A stretch of DNA of 64,000 bases, from NCBI GenBank assembly GCA_963841415.1, contig CAWJCN010000001.1, forward strand, positions 248,001-312,000. The letters run 5' to 3'. The position numbers and the translations under genes are program-made. Below, piece by piece: positions 36,683 to 46,239 of the stretch. Origin of the DNA: DASUAS01 sp963841415 (lineage in GTDB: Bacteria; Actinomycetota; Acidimicrobiia; IMCC26256; DASPTH01). Under the pieces are notes generated by a model. The model was given only the letters and a program-made list of their open reading frames with translations, was not told where the DNA came from and did not search any database. Within the stretch, counting starts at the first letter, position 1, and each line of letters opens with the position of its first letter.

Positions 36683-37549
36683 GTGGACATCACTCGACAC
36701 GATCGTCGTCGTCGACTCACGCTCGCCCTCCTGGTCATCACCTCGTTGGCCCTGGTGTCGCTCGACGAACGGGGCTCGGGGATCATCGACTCCGCCCGGA
36801 CGGCGGCCCAGGACGTCGTCTCACCGTTGCAGAAGGCCGCCGACAGCGTGATCAACCCCGTGTCCGACTGGCTCGACGGCCTCGGGCGGGCCAACGAGCT
36901 CCAGGACCAGAACGAGAAGCTGCGCCGGCAGCTCGACGCCGCCAAGAGCGAGATCGCATCGGCCAAGGCGTCGCTCGCCGAGTTGAAGAACCTCAGAGAG
37001 GTGCTCGACCTGCCCGACGTTGCGGACGGCACCGCGGTGACCGCCGAGGTGATCGACTCAGCGGGCGGCAACTTCTCGCGCGCGTTCCGCATCTCGAAGG
37101 GCACCTCGTCCGGGATCGCGCTCGACATGCCCGTCGTGGCGGGCGCGAGCGGCAAGGCGGCGCTCGTCGGCAAGGTCGTACGCGTGTCGCAGAGCAGCGC
37201 GATCGTGCAGCGGATCGACGATGCCAACTTCGGCGTGGGCGCGCAGCTCGTGCAGGCCGATGCCAACGGTCCGAAGGGCACGGCCGAGGGACAGCGCGCC
37301 AGCAACCTGCTGCGCTTCTCGGTGATCGACGACAGCGCGACGTCGGTCGAGCTGAAGAAGGGCGACATCGCAGTCACCTTGGGAGGCATCGACAAGAGCT
37401 ACCCCGAAGGTCTCGCGATCGGCACCATCGTGCGGACGGTGGGCGCAGGCGGTGCGATCAGTCGCGACGCGGAATTGCGCCCGGTCGTCGACCTCGACGC
37501 GCTCACGTTCGTCAAGGTGCTGAAGTACCCGCCGGTGCCGATCCCGTGA
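36683..37549 (+). CDS. mreC: Rod shape-determining protein MreC
   Basis: 288 residues from GTG 36683. One N-terminal membrane helix (LTLALLVITSLALVSL) is followed by a coiled-coil (ANELQDQNEKLRRQL to LAELKNLREVL, residues about 72-112) and the beta-rich periplasmic-type domain (FSRAFRISKGTSSGI to VKVLKYPPVPIP). GASGKAALVGKVVRVSQSSAIV is the typical MreC core. It scaffolds MreB, MreD, PBP2 and RodA in the wall-growth machine. The stop overlaps mreD. Confidence 0.94.
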   Translation: MDITRHDRRRRLTLALLVITSLALVSLDERGSGIIDSARTAAQDVVSPLQKAADSVINPVSDWLDGLGRANELQDQNEKLRRQLDAAKSEIASAKASLAELKNLREVLDLPDVADGTAVTAEVIDSAGGNFSRAFRISKGTSSGIALDMPVVAGASGKAALVGKVVRVSQSSAIVQRIDDANFGVGAQLVQADANGPKGTAEGQRASNLLRFSVIDDSATSVELKKGDIAVTLGGIDKSYPEGLAIGTIVRTVGAGGAISRDAELRPVVDLDALTFVKVLKYPPVPIP

Positions 37550-38058
37550 TCCGCCGCATCCGCCTGGGTCTCGTCGTCGTGGTGTGCGTGGTCCTGCAGA
37601 CGACGTTGTTCACGCATCTGCGGATCGACGACGTCGCGCCCGATCTCGGGTTGGTCGCGGTGCTCGCGGTGGCCTGGGAGGACGGGCCCGACACCGGTGC
37701 GATCTACGGCTTCATCATGGGGCTGGCGATCGATCTCTTCCTCACGACCCCGCTCGGGCTCTCGGCGTTGTCGTTCGCGGTGACGGGTTACGCGGTCGGT
37801 GTGTTCCAGACCGGCGTCGTGCGCACCACGCCGTGGCTCGCGCCCGTGCTCGGCGGCATCGGCGGCCTCTTCGGTGGTCTGGTGTTCATCACCGCGGGAG
37901 CGATCGTGGGTCAGCCGGGAATGCTGTCGTTCGACAGCTTGCGGATCGTGATCATCGCCAGCATCTACGACGCGGTGATCGCTCCCATCGTGTTCCCGCT
38001 GGTCCGGCGGGCGGCGCGCCGTGACGACGCCCCGCACACGTGGCGGGTGCGGCGGTGA
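37546..38058 (+). CDS. mreD: Rod shape-determining protein MreD
   Basis: GTG 37546 overlaps the mreC stop, giving 170 residues. About five membrane helices: GLVVVVCVVLQTTLF, DLGLVAVLAVAW, AIYGFIMGLAIDLFL, WLAPVLGGIGGLFGGLVFIT, and IVIIASIYDAVIAPIVFPLV. The pattern G-x-x-x-G-L-x-x-D in GFIMGLAIDLFLTTPLGL is typical of MreD. It is the membrane partner of MreC and PBP2. A 127-bp spacer with a palindromic repeat follows before mrdA. Confidence 0.92.
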   Translation: MIRRIRLGLVVVVCVVLQTTLFTHLRIDDVAPDLGLVAVLAVAWEDGPDTGAIYGFIMGLAIDLFLTTPLGLSALSFAVTGYAVGVFQTGVVRTTPWLAPVLGGIGGLFGGLVFITAGAIVGQPGMLSFDSLRIVIIASIYDAVIAPIVFPLVRRAARRDDAPHTWRVRR

Positions 38059-38117
38059 CCTCCACTGCGGCGCGCCGTTCGCGAGACTGGGAGGCCGTGA
38101 CTCGCGAGCGAACACCA

Positions 38118-38140
38118 GCCGGCCGGGTATCCCGGCCGGC
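38118..38140. repeat. Palindromic intergenic repeat, TAT-centred (copy 1)
   Basis: GCCGGCCGGG-TAT-CCCGGCCGGC, perfect 10-bp arms around TAT, flanked by GCGAGCG and GTGAGCGAG. It lies in the mreD-mrdA spacer. The same design recurs at 49568-49590 before proA. This looks like a REP-type element of the genome. It overlaps a possible short frame from GTG 38097 to 38188 whose TGA overlaps the mrdA TTG. Confidence 0.6.
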
Positions 38141-38185
38141 AGTGAGCGAGCCATCGTGGAGGACGGCAGGGGTGGGGGCAGCGCG

Positions 38186-40192
38186 TTGAGCGAACCCAAC
38201 GCCCACCGAAGGCTGGTCGTGATCGGCGTGCTGGTGCTGGCGCTCTTCGCTGGTCTCCTCACCCGCTTGTGGTTCCTCCAGGTCAACGGGGGCGAGACCC
38301 TCGCGGTGGCCGCGCAGCACCAGCGCGATCGCTTCGTGAACGTGCCTGCGGTCCGCGGCACCATCTACGACAATGCGGGCAACGTCCTGGCGCAGACGGA
38401 GCCGGTCACGTCGCTCGTCGTCGACCGGCAGAACCTGTCGTCGTCGGAGCGTGCCACGCTCGAGAAGAACCTCAGTGCGATCCTCTTCACGTCGCCCGAG
38501 GCAGTGGCCAACGCGATCGACAATCCCAACTACCAGCCGTTCGAACCGGTGCCGGTTGCCAAGAAGGTGTCGCTCGTGCAGGCGATCTACGTCATGGAGC
38601 ACCGCGCCGACTTCCCCGAGGTCACGGTGAGCCGAACCGCCGAGCGGCGGTACCCGAACGGCGAAACCGCCGCCGACATCCTCGGCTACCTCGGACAGGT
38701 CAACGCGGACGACCTGAAGGCACACCAGGGCGAGGGGTACCAGGCGATCGACACCATCGGCAAGACCGGCGTCGAGCAGCTGTTCGAGTCGGAGCTGCGC
38801 GGCACGCCGGGCAAGGACAAGGTCGAGGTCGACAACCAGAACCGCAAGGTGAACGTGGTCCCGGTGAAGAGGCCCGAGGCCGGCCACGACGTCCACCTCA
38901 CCGTCAACCTGCCGACGCAGAAGATCGCCGAGGAGTCGTTGCAGCAGGGCATCGACGGCGCCCGCACGCTGGTCAGTCCCGACAGCGGCAACTACTACCC
39001 GGCCAACGTGGGCGCGGTGGTGGTCCTCGATGCCCGGACGGGGGCAGTGGTCGCGATGGCTTCGAACCCCAGTTTCGACCCCAACGACTTCATCTCCGGG
39101 AAGTCCGATCAGTACTTCAAGGATCCCAACAACCCGCTGCTGAACCGGGCGCTGAACCCCTTGGCGCCGGGTTCCACGTTCAAGACGTTCACGTCGATCG
39201 CCCTGCTCCAGAACCCGGGTGTGTTCACCGACGGCCCGGGCACCACGTACAGCGACTACCCCGATGGCTGCTTCCACGCCGGCGCCGAAGGTGAGAAGCG
39301 CTGCAACGCGGGCGGCGCGATCCTCGGCACCGTCAACCTGCCGCAGGCGCTCACGGTGTCGAGCGACGTCTACTTCTACAACGTGGGCAACGAGTTCTGG
39401 AAGGCGTACCGCAACGAGGGGCAGGACGCCACCGGCAACCACAACGACGACGTCGCCGGCGACAAGATCCCCGACGCGCAGCACCCGGTCGGCAACGCCA
39501 TGCAGCACACCGACCGCACCTACGGCTTCGGGGAGTCGACCGGCATCGGGCTCGGCGACGCGGCCGGGGTCGTCCCCGACCATGAGTACCGCGTGAAGCT
39601 CAACCCGAACAGCGCCGACAACCAGATCTGGCGCCGTGGCGACAGCGAGAGCCTCGCGGTCGGCCAGGGCGACGTGCTCGTCACGCCCCTCCAGCTCGCC
39701 AACGCCTACGCCGCCTTCGCCAACGGAGGCACGCTCTACCAGCCGCGCCTCGGATCGAGCGTCACGTTCAGCGGCCAGCCCGACAAGGTCGTGAGCCCGA
39801 TCAATCCGATCGTGAAGCGATCGACGCAGCTCAATCCCGACGCGCGAGCCGCGATCGTCAGTGGCCTGACCGGGGTCGTCCACGAGGGTGGGACCGCAGC
39901 CGGGGCGTTCGCCGACTACCAGGGCTGGCCCGTGCTCGGGAAGACCGGTACGGCCCAGCGCTCGCCGCCGTTCCAGGACACCTCCTGGTTCGCGGGCGTC
40001 ACCAATCCCGACAGCACCGACCCGCTCGCCCCGCAGTACGTGGTCGTGGCGATGGTGGAGCAGGGCGGCTTCGGTGCCACCGTCGCCGCGCCGATCGTCC
40101 GCCGCGTCATCGACTTCCTCAACAATCCCACGCAACGTCCCGCTGACGTCGTGGTGGCACCGGCCACGAACACCCTGGAGCAGACCAACTGA
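38186..40192 (+). CDS. mrdA: Penicillin-binding protein 2 (elongation transpeptidase)
   Basis: TTG 38186 (SEPNAHRRLVVIG) gives 668 residues; GTG 38156 is an alternative. One membrane helix (LVVIGVLVLALFAGLL) anchors the protein, followed by the PBP dimerisation domain (RGTIYDNAGNVLAQ) and the transpeptidase domain. The active Ser is in PGSTFKTFTS (SxxK), the second motif is SSDVYFYN in place of SxN, and KTG is in LGKTGTAQRS. It cross-links lateral wall peptidoglycan with RodA. The stop TGA shares one base with the rodA ATG. Confidence 0.94.
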   Translation: MSEPNAHRRLVVIGVLVLALFAGLLTRLWFLQVNGGETLAVAAQHQRDRFVNVPAVRGTIYDNAGNVLAQTEPVTSLVVDRQNLSSSERATLEKNLSAILFTSPEAVANAIDNPNYQPFEPVPVAKKVSLVQAIYVMEHRADFPEVTVSRTAERRYPNGETAADILGYLGQVNADDLKAHQGEGYQAIDTIGKTGVEQLFESELRGTPGKDKVEVDNQNRKVNVVPVKRPEAGHDVHLTVNLPTQKIAEESLQQGIDGARTLVSPDSGNYYPANVGAVVVLDARTGAVVAMASNPSFDPNDFISGKSDQYFKDPNNPLLNRALNPLAPGSTFKTFTSIALLQNPGVFTDGPGTTYSDYPDGCFHAGAEGEKRCNAGGAILGTVNLPQALTVSSDVYFYNVGNEFWKAYRNEGQDATGNHNDDVAGDKIPDAQHPVGNAMQHTDRTYGFGESTGIGLGDAAGVVPDHEYRVKLNPNSADNQIWRRGDSESLAVGQGDVLVTPLQLANAYAAFANGGTLYQPRLGSSVTFSGQPDKVVSPINPIVKRSTQLNPDARAAIVSGLTGVVHEGGTAAGAFADYQGWPVLGKTGTAQRSPPFQDTSWFAGVTNPDSTDPLAPQYVVVAMVEQGGFGATVAAPIVRRVIDFLNNPTQRPADVVVAPATNTLEQTN

Positions 40193-41365
40193 TGTCGACG
40201 ATCAGCCCGAGCCGCATCGCACGCGCGGCAGACGCGCCGTGGCCTCGGCGAGTTGTCGCGTCTCGAAGCGTCGCCGCTGCGCCACTTCGACTGGTTGCTC
40301 GTCGGCGCGACGATGGGTATCACCGCGCTCGGGCTGGCGATGATCTACTCGACCACCCACGGCCGCGTACCGGGTGACCCGTACTACTTCGTGAAGCGCC
40401 AGGCGCTGTTCGCCGCAATCGGCTTCGTGGCGATGGTCGTCGTGATCTGCATCGACTACAAACGGCTCCGCGAGCTGTCGATGGTCTTCTACGGCGCCAC
40501 GGTGTTCATGCTGCTGGCGGTGCTCGCACCCGTCGGGTCGAACATCAAGGGGCACCAGGCGTGGTTCCAGCTCCCGGGCGGCTTCACGTTGCAACCGTCG
40601 GAGCTGGCGAAGTTCGGCCTGATCGTGTTCCTCGCCGGCTACTGCAACCACTACCGGGGCGAGATCGACGCCTGGCGCCTCACCGTGATCGTCGGCCTCG
40701 TGTGCGTGCCGATCGGTTTGGTGCTGCTCCAGCCCGACCTCGGGACGGTCATGGTCCTCGCCGTGATCAGCGTCGCCATCCTGGCCGTGGGCGGGGTCAG
40801 CGGGCGGCAGCTCATCGTGCTCGGCCTGCTCGCGATCACCGGCATCTACGCCGTCGTCGGTCTCGGCTTGCTGAAGCAGTACCAGCTGGATCGCCTGACC
40901 ACCTTCATCGACCCCGAGAGCGGCACCAGCCAGGGCACCGCCTACAACCAGGCGCAGTCGGAGCAGGCCATCGGCCACGGCCGCACGACGGGTGAGGGCT
41001 ACCTGAACGGCTCCCAGACGCAGGGCGGCTTCGTCCCGGAGCAGCACACCGACTTCATCTTCACGTCGGTGGCGGAGGAGCTCGGCTTCGTCGGCGCCGT
41101 GGTGCTGCTCGCGCTCTTCGCCATCGTGATGTGGCGCACCTGGCGAACCGCCCGGCAGTCGCGTGACTTCTTCGGCACGCTCGTGTGCGTCGGCGTCCTC
41201 GCCATGCTCGTGTTCCAGATGTTCGAGAACATGGGCATGACCATGGGCATCATGCCCGTCACCGGCATCCCCCTGCCCTTCATGAGCTACGGCGGCTCCT
41301 CCCTCATCAGCACCCTCGCCTGCGTCGGCCTCGTCGCCAACGTGAGCATGCGAAGGTTCAATTAG
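40192..41365 (+). CDS. rodA: Rod shape/FtsW-family peptidoglycan glycosyltransferase RodA (frameshifted near 40236)
   Basis: The family body runs in one frame from a TTG at 40253 (SRLEASPLRHFDWLL) for 370 residues with about ten membrane helices. SEDS signatures are VKRQALFAAIGF, GGFTLQPSELAKFGLIVFLAGY, the EQHTDFIFTSVAEELG loop with the active Asp, and MSYGGSSLISTL at the end. A natural start, ATG 40192, overlaps the mrdA stop. Its frame gives STISPSRIARAADAP, then appears to lose two bases in a GCGC-type run near 40232-40240 before joining GLGELSRLEAS. I take 40192 as the real start. RodA polymerises lipid II with PBP2. Confidence 0.9.
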
Positions 41366-41417
41366 GGCGGCGGCGGCGCGGTCTCCCGAGCGGGCCTGTG
41401 GAAAACAGGGGCTCTGG

Positions 41418-41423
41418 TAGCAT
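41418..41423 (+). promoter_or_regulatory. -10 box for radical SAM gene pair
   Basis: TAGCAT lies 8 nt before ATG 41432. No ribosome site is apparent. It sits in the only clear spacer (66 bp) after rodA, so the radical SAM pair is likely its own unit. Confidence 0.5.
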
Positions 41424-41431
41424 CCCCCTAG

Positions 41432-43387
41432 ATGTCAAACCTGTGGCCGAGGGTCGAGCCCCTACTGGCCAGGGTCGAGAAGCCTGCTCGCTACATCGGG
41501 ATGGAGCGGGGCAGCCTCCGGCCGGAGCACCGGCCGTCCAGCACCTCCTGGCTCCTCGTCTATCCCGACACGTACGAGATCGGGTTACCCAACCAGGGGC
41601 TCCAGATCCTCTACGAGATCCTCAACGAACGTGGCGACGCGCTGGCCGAACGCGCCTACGCGCCGTGGGTCGACATGACCGCCGAGATGCGGGCCGACGG
41701 CGTCCCCCTCTTCTCCGTCGACACCCACCACGCGGCCGCCGGCTTCGACATCCTCGCCTTCGGCCTCGCCGCCGAGCTCGTCTACACCAACGTGCTCGAG
41801 TGCCTCGACCTCGCCGGGGTGCCGGTGCGGGCCGAGCAGCGCCGGCCCGAGCACCCGCTGGTCATCGTCGGCGGGCACTGCGCGTTCAATCCCGAGCCCA
41901 TGGCCGACTTCGTCGACGCGTTCGTGATCGGCGACGGCGAGGAGGCCGTCGGGGAGATCACCGAGGTGGTCGGCGCCTGGACGCGGTCGGGCCGCACCGC
42001 ACGCGAGGGCGTGCTGCGCGAGCTGGCCACGATCCCGGGCGTGTACGTGCCGTCGATGTACGAGGTCGACTACGACGGACCGTTCATCGCCGAGGTGCGC
42101 CCGCGTTTCCCCGACGTGCCCGAGCGCGTCGACAAGCGCACCGTGGCCGACCTCGCCGAGTGGCCCTACCCGAAGCAGCAGCTCGTGCCGCTGATCGAGG
42201 TGGTGCACGACCGGCTCAACGTCGAGGTGTTCCGTGGCTGCACCCGTGGGTGTCGGTTCTGCCAGGCGGGCATGATCACCCGGCCGGTGCGCGAGCGGCC
42301 GGCCGACCAGGTGCGCACGATGGTCACCGACGGGCTGCGTCGCTCGGGCTACGACGAGGTCGCGCTGACGTCGCTGTCGACGGCCGACTTCTCGGGCATC
42401 GACGGCCTCGTCGCAGGCCTGGTCAACGACCAGCAGGGCTGCGGCAACGTCGGACTCTCGCTCCCGTCGCTGCGGGTCGACGCGTTCACCGTCGGCATCG
42501 CCAGCGAGATCCAGAAGGTGCGCCGCACGGGCCTCACGTTCGCCCCCGAAGGCGGCACGTGGCGCATCCGTCAGGTGATCAACAAGCTCATCACCGACGA
42601 CGACCTCTACGCCGCGGTCGAGGGCGCGTACTCGCAGGGTTGGCAACGGGTGAAGCTCTACTTCCTCGTCGGCGTGCCGACGGAGATGGACGAGGACACC
42701 CTCGGCATCGCACGGCTCGCGCGCGAGGTCGTGAAGATCGGTCGTCAGTACACGAAGAAAGCGAGCGCGACCGCCTCGGTGGGAGGGTTCGTGCCGAAGG
42801 CGCACACGCCCTTCCAGTGGTTCGGTCAGAACAGCGTGCGGGAGCTCCAGCGCAAGGTGTTCCTGGTACGCGACGACCTGCGCAAGTCGGGGGCGCAGGT
42901 GCGGTGGCACGATCCCGCGGCCACGTACGCGGAGGGGATCGCGTCGCGTGGTGACCGTCGCATCGGTCGCGTCATCGAACGCGTCTGGCGTGCCGGCGGC
43001 ACGTTCCAGGAGTGGAGCGAGCGGTTCGTGCTCGACCGTTGGCTCGATGCGATGGCCGCGGAACGACTCGATCCCGACTGGTACGTCACCCGTCACCGCA
43101 CCGCCGACGAGATCCTGCCGTGGGATCACATCGCCGCCGGGCTGCACCGCGACTTCCTGTGGGACGACTGGCAGGAGGCGCTCGCCGCGCACGGGCTCCC
43201 CGATTGCCGCTGGACGCCGTGCTACGACTGCGGGGTGTGCACCGACTACGCGCTCGAGCACGTCGTCGCCTCGGCCGTGCCGCCCGCGGGCGGCAGCCAG
43301 GGCACCGGCCAGGGGCTCGCCTTCGATCGTGCGGGAGGCGGGCGCGAGGCCGCGATCTCGGTTCCGGTGGAGCTGGTGACGAAGTGA
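41432..43387 (+). CDS. TIGR03960-family radical SAM protein with B12-binding-like N-terminal domain
   Basis: 651 residues. The N-terminal 230 residues resemble a B12-binding domain (LLVYPDTYEIGLPNQGLQ to VIVGGHCAFNPEPMADFVD). The radical SAM cluster is CTRGCRFCQAG (CxxxCxxC, residues about 270-280), followed by ALTSLSTADFSGI and FAPEGGTWRIRQVINK. The C-terminal part has extra Cys (CRWTPCYDCGVC), a possible second Fe-S site. The downstream gene is its usual partner (TIGR03936), coupled by a GTGA overlap. The pair is widespread next to rne and ribosomal protein genes, suggesting a link to translation or RNA modification, but the substrate is unknown to me. Confidence 0.9.
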   Translation: MSNLWPRVEPLLARVEKPARYIGMERGSLRPEHRPSSTSWLLVYPDTYEIGLPNQGLQILYEILNERGDALAERAYAPWVDMTAEMRADGVPLFSVDTHHAAAGFDILAFGLAAELVYTNVLECLDLAGVPVRAEQRRPEHPLVIVGGHCAFNPEPMADFVDAFVIGDGEEAVGEITEVVGAWTRSGRTAREGVLRELATIPGVYVPSMYEVDYDGPFIAEVRPRFPDVPERVDKRTVADLAEWPYPKQQLVPLIEVVHDRLNVEVFRGCTRGCRFCQAGMITRPVRERPADQVRTMVTDGLRRSGYDEVALTSLSTADFSGIDGLVAGLVNDQQGCGNVGLSLPSLRVDAFTVGIASEIQKVRRTGLTFAPEGGTWRIRQVINKLITDDDLYAAVEGAYSQGWQRVKLYFLVGVPTEMDEDTLGIARLAREVVKIGRQYTKKASATASVGGFVPKAHTPFQWFGQNSVRELQRKVFLVRDDLRKSGAQVRWHDPAATYAEGIASRGDRRIGRVIERVWRAGGTFQEWSERFVLDRWLDAMAAERLDPDWYVTRHRTADEILPWDHIAAGLHRDFLWDDWQEALAAHGLPDCRWTPCYDCGVCTDYALEHVVASAVPPAGGSQGTGQGLAFDRAGGGREAAISVPVELVTK

Positions 43388-44127
43388 GAGGCGACCAGGG
43401 CTTCCCGGTGCGCATCCGCTTCGCCAAGCGGGGCAAGGTTCGGTTCATCTCGGCGCGCGACGTCGCCCGCGCCCTGGAGCGCTCGTTCCGGATCGAACAG
43501 CTGCCGCTCGCGTTCACCGAAGGTTTCTCGCCCCGACCGAAGGTCAGCTTCGGGCTCGCGCTGTCGGTGGGTCACGAGAGCGACGCCGAGTACCTCGACG
43601 TCGAGCTCACCGATCCGGTCGACACCGAGGCCCTCGCCGAACGTCTCACCCCAGGGCTGCCCGACGGCATGCCCGCCACCGGCGCAGTGCGGCTCGTCGA
43701 GCGCGCGCCCGCCCTGCAGGAATCGATCACCGAAGTCCAGTACCGGGTCGAGGCCGTCGACGGCCTCGGCCGGCCCGTCCCGGAGTCGGCGCTCGGAAGC
43801 GCCGCGTCGGGTGCGATGGCGTGCGACGAGCTGCTCGTCACGCGCACCCGCAAGGGCAAGGAGAGCGTTGACGATCTCCGTCCCGCGATCCGCAACATCG
43901 AGGTCGGTCACGTCGGCGACACACCAGTGCTCGAGCTCACCCTGTTGACGCAATCCCGCGGTGCTCGACCCCGTGAGGTCCTCGACGCCCTCGACTCGTT
44001 CGTCGGCGTCGGCCTCACCGAGCACCGCGTCACCCGAACATCACAATGGATCGAACGCGGCGGCGCGCGGCTGGAGCCGCTGGAAGCCGACGCGTTCGCG
44101 CCCGTCCTCGAGACGAGCGCATCATGA
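43384..44127 (+). CDS. TIGR03936-family (DUF2344) protein, radical SAM partner
   Basis: GTG 43384 overlaps the radical SAM stop, giving 247 residues. The family opening is VRIRFAKRGKVRFISARDVARALERSF, seen in its parts as RIRFAKRGKVRFISARDV, and the second signature is LPLAFTEGFSPRPKVSFGLALS. No catalytic Cys cluster is present, so it likely binds substrate for the radical SAM enzyme. In many bacteria the two are fused, supporting a complex. It is 12 bp upstream of rne. Confidence 0.9.
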   Translation: MRGDQGFPVRIRFAKRGKVRFISARDVARALERSFRIEQLPLAFTEGFSPRPKVSFGLALSVGHESDAEYLDVELTDPVDTEALAERLTPGLPDGMPATGAVRLVERAPALQESITEVQYRVEAVDGLGRPVPESALGSAASGAMACDELLVTRTRKGKESVDDLRPAIRNIEVGHVGDTPVLELTLLTQSRGARPREVLDALDSFVGVGLTEHRVTRTSQWIERGGARLEPLEADAFAPVLETSAS

Positions 44128-44139
44128 GAGAAGGAACCG

Positions 44140-46227
44140 ATGTCCGACGAGACGACACCGGAGGCGACCGTCGCCTCCGGTTCGCAGACCCCGGCCGCTC
44201 CGGCCGGTGCGGCGATCCCGACCAGTACCCCCATCCCGACCGTTCCCGAGACTCGTAGGAACGAATCGGCCGCCGAATCGGCGACCGCGAAGGCCGCATC
44301 GGCCGCCGGGTCCGTCACCGAATCGGCGACCGAATCGATCCAACCGAACGGCGGCGGAGGTCCCGCTCGCGAGGGTTCCGACCCCAACGCGCCGAAGCGG
44401 CGTCGGCGTCGTGGATCCCGCGGGGGGCGCAACCGGCGCAAGCCCGCGGGCACCGGCGCGGGCGCGGGTGCGATCAACGGCGAGGCCACCGACGACGACG
44501 ATGCCGACGACGAGCCCGGCGCGCAGGACTACACCGCGGCGGAAGCCGACCGCGGGATGACCACCGACGACGTCGCCGCGGAAGCGCTCGAGGAAGCGGG
44601 CCTCACCCACACGCCGCGGCCGAGGGTCGGCGACTCCCGGCCCCCGGCGCCGAAGCCCCAGATCGGTGATTCCCGGCCCGCGCCGCCCGGCAACGGCGGC
44701 CCGGCACCCGGCGACGGCACGACCGCACCGAAGCGCCGCCGCCGCCGCGGTGGTCGCGGACGCGGTCGGGGCGGATCGGGCGGAAGCGGTGGCGGCACCG
44801 CACCCAACGGCGGAGGCGGACGGCCGCCGCAGCAGCCCAAGCCCGTCGACGTCGTCCGTGCCGACCTCGGCGTGGGCGAGGAACCCCTCACCGCACTCGA
44901 CGACGACGTCCTCGAGCGCCGGCGCGGGCGCACCCGGAAGGGACGGCCCGCGGGCCGCTACCTGATGTGCGTGCACGTGCTCGAAGGGGGCCACACGCAC
45001 ATCGCCGTGCTCGAGGGGCGAAGCCTCGTGGAGCACAGCCTCGCCACGCCGACCGGCAACGAGTCGATCGACGGCAACATCTACTACGGCCGGGTGCAGA
45101 ACGTGCTGCCGGGAATGGAAGCCGCGTTCATCGACATCGGCACGCCCAAGAACGGCGTGCTGTACCGCGGTGACGTCGCGTTCGACAAAGCCGACCTCGA
45201 GGGCGGCAACAAGCCCAAGATCGAGCGCGCGCTGAAGAACGGGCACATGATCACCGTGCAGGTCACGAAGAACCCGATCGCGCACAAGGGCGCGCGCCTC
45301 ACGCAGGAGGTCAGCCTCGCCGGCCGCTTCCTCGTGATGGTGCCCAACGAGCCCGACACCTACGGCATCTCGAAGCGCCTGCCCGACGACGAGCGCAAGC
45401 GGCTCCGCAAGGTCCTCGACGGCATCCGCCCCGACGACGCCGGCCTCATCGTGCGCACCGCGGCCGAGGGCGCGACCCGCGACGAGCTCGAGCGCGACGT
45501 CCGCCGGCTCCGCAACCAGTGGGAGCAGATCTCGTCGCTGGCCGCGGCGTCGAAGTCGGCCAAGCTCCTCTATCAGGAGCCCGACCTCGTGCTGCGCCGC
45601 ATCCGGGAGGAGTTCACGAAGGAGTACCGCGGCATCGTCATCGACGACCGTGCGCTCTACGAGGAGGTCCGCGGCTACGTCGAGGCGATCACCCCCGAGC
45701 TCGCCGAGCGGGTCGAGCACTACGACGCCGAGGAAGAGGGCCTGCCGATCTTCGAGCGGTTCCACATCTCCGAGCAGCTCCTGAAGGCGCTCGACCGGAA
45801 GGTGTGGCTGCCGTCGGGCGGCTCGCTCATCATCGAGCGCACCGAGGCCTTGACCGTCATCGACGTCAACACCGGCAAGAACGTCGGCAAGTCGAACCTC
45901 GAGGAGACGGTGTTCCGCAACAACCTCGAGGCCGCCGAGGAGGTCGCCCGGCAGCTCCGGCTCCGCGACATCGGCGGGATCATCGTGATCGACTTCGTCG
46001 ACATGGAGATCAAGTCCAACCGCGACCAGGTGATGAAGGTCTTCCGCGACGCCCTGGCCCGGGACAAGACCCGCACCCAGGCGTTCGAGATGTCGGAGCT
46101 GGGCCTGGTGGAGATGACCCGCAAGCGGATCTCCGAGGGCCTGGTCGAGTCGTTCTCCGAGACGTGCCAGACCTGCCACGGCCGGGGGTTCGTCCTCGAC
46201 GACGATCTGCTGCGGTCGATGGACTAG
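44140..46227 (+). CDS. rne: Ribonuclease E/G family endoribonuclease with long disordered N-terminal extension
   Basis: 695 residues. The first 260 are low complexity and basic/acidic (KRRRRRGSRGGRNRRK, KRRRRRGGRGRGRGG, EATDDDDADDEPG), with the short repeat VGDSRPP / IGDSRPA. The catalytic part starts near RYLMCVHVLEGG, with an S1 RNA-binding domain (IYYGRVQNVLPGMEAAFIDIG), RNase H-like and DNase-like parts, and metal Asp in TVIDVNTGK and VIDFVDME. The Zn-link is SETCQTCHGRG. Unlike E. coli RNase E, the long tail is N-terminal, as in actinobacteria. It processes and decays RNA. Confidence 0.95.
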   Translation: MSDETTPEATVASGSQTPAAPAGAAIPTSTPIPTVPETRRNESAAESATAKAASAAGSVTESATESIQPNGGGGPAREGSDPNAPKRRRRRGSRGGRNRRKPAGTGAGAGAINGEATDDDDADDEPGAQDYTAAEADRGMTTDDVAAEALEEAGLTHTPRPRVGDSRPPAPKPQIGDSRPAPPGNGGPAPGDGTTAPKRRRRRGGRGRGRGGSGGSGGGTAPNGGGGRPPQQPKPVDVVRADLGVGEEPLTALDDDVLERRRGRTRKGRPAGRYLMCVHVLEGGHTHIAVLEGRSLVEHSLATPTGNESIDGNIYYGRVQNVLPGMEAAFIDIGTPKNGVLYRGDVAFDKADLEGGNKPKIERALKNGHMITVQVTKNPIAHKGARLTQEVSLAGRFLVMVPNEPDTYGISKRLPDDERKRLRKVLDGIRPDDAGLIVRTAAEGATRDELERDVRRLRNQWEQISSLAAASKSAKLLYQEPDLVLRRIREEFTKEYRGIVIDDRALYEEVRGYVEAITPELAERVEHYDAEEEGLPIFERFHISEQLLKALDRKVWLPSGGSLIIERTEALTVIDVNTGKNVGKSNLEETVFRNNLEAAEEVARQLRLRDIGGIIVIDFVDMEIKSNRDQVMKVFRDALARDKTRTQAFEMSELGLVEMTRKRISEGLVESFSETCQTCHGRGFVLDDDLLRSMD

Positions 46228-46230
46228 CAT
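46225..46230 (+). promoter_or_regulatory. -10 box for rplU, sharing the rne stop codon
   Basis: TAGCAT includes the rne TAG stop and ends 9 nt before the rplU ATG at 46240. No ribosome site is apparent. Confidence 0.45.
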
Positions 46231-46239
46231 CGTCGCCTT

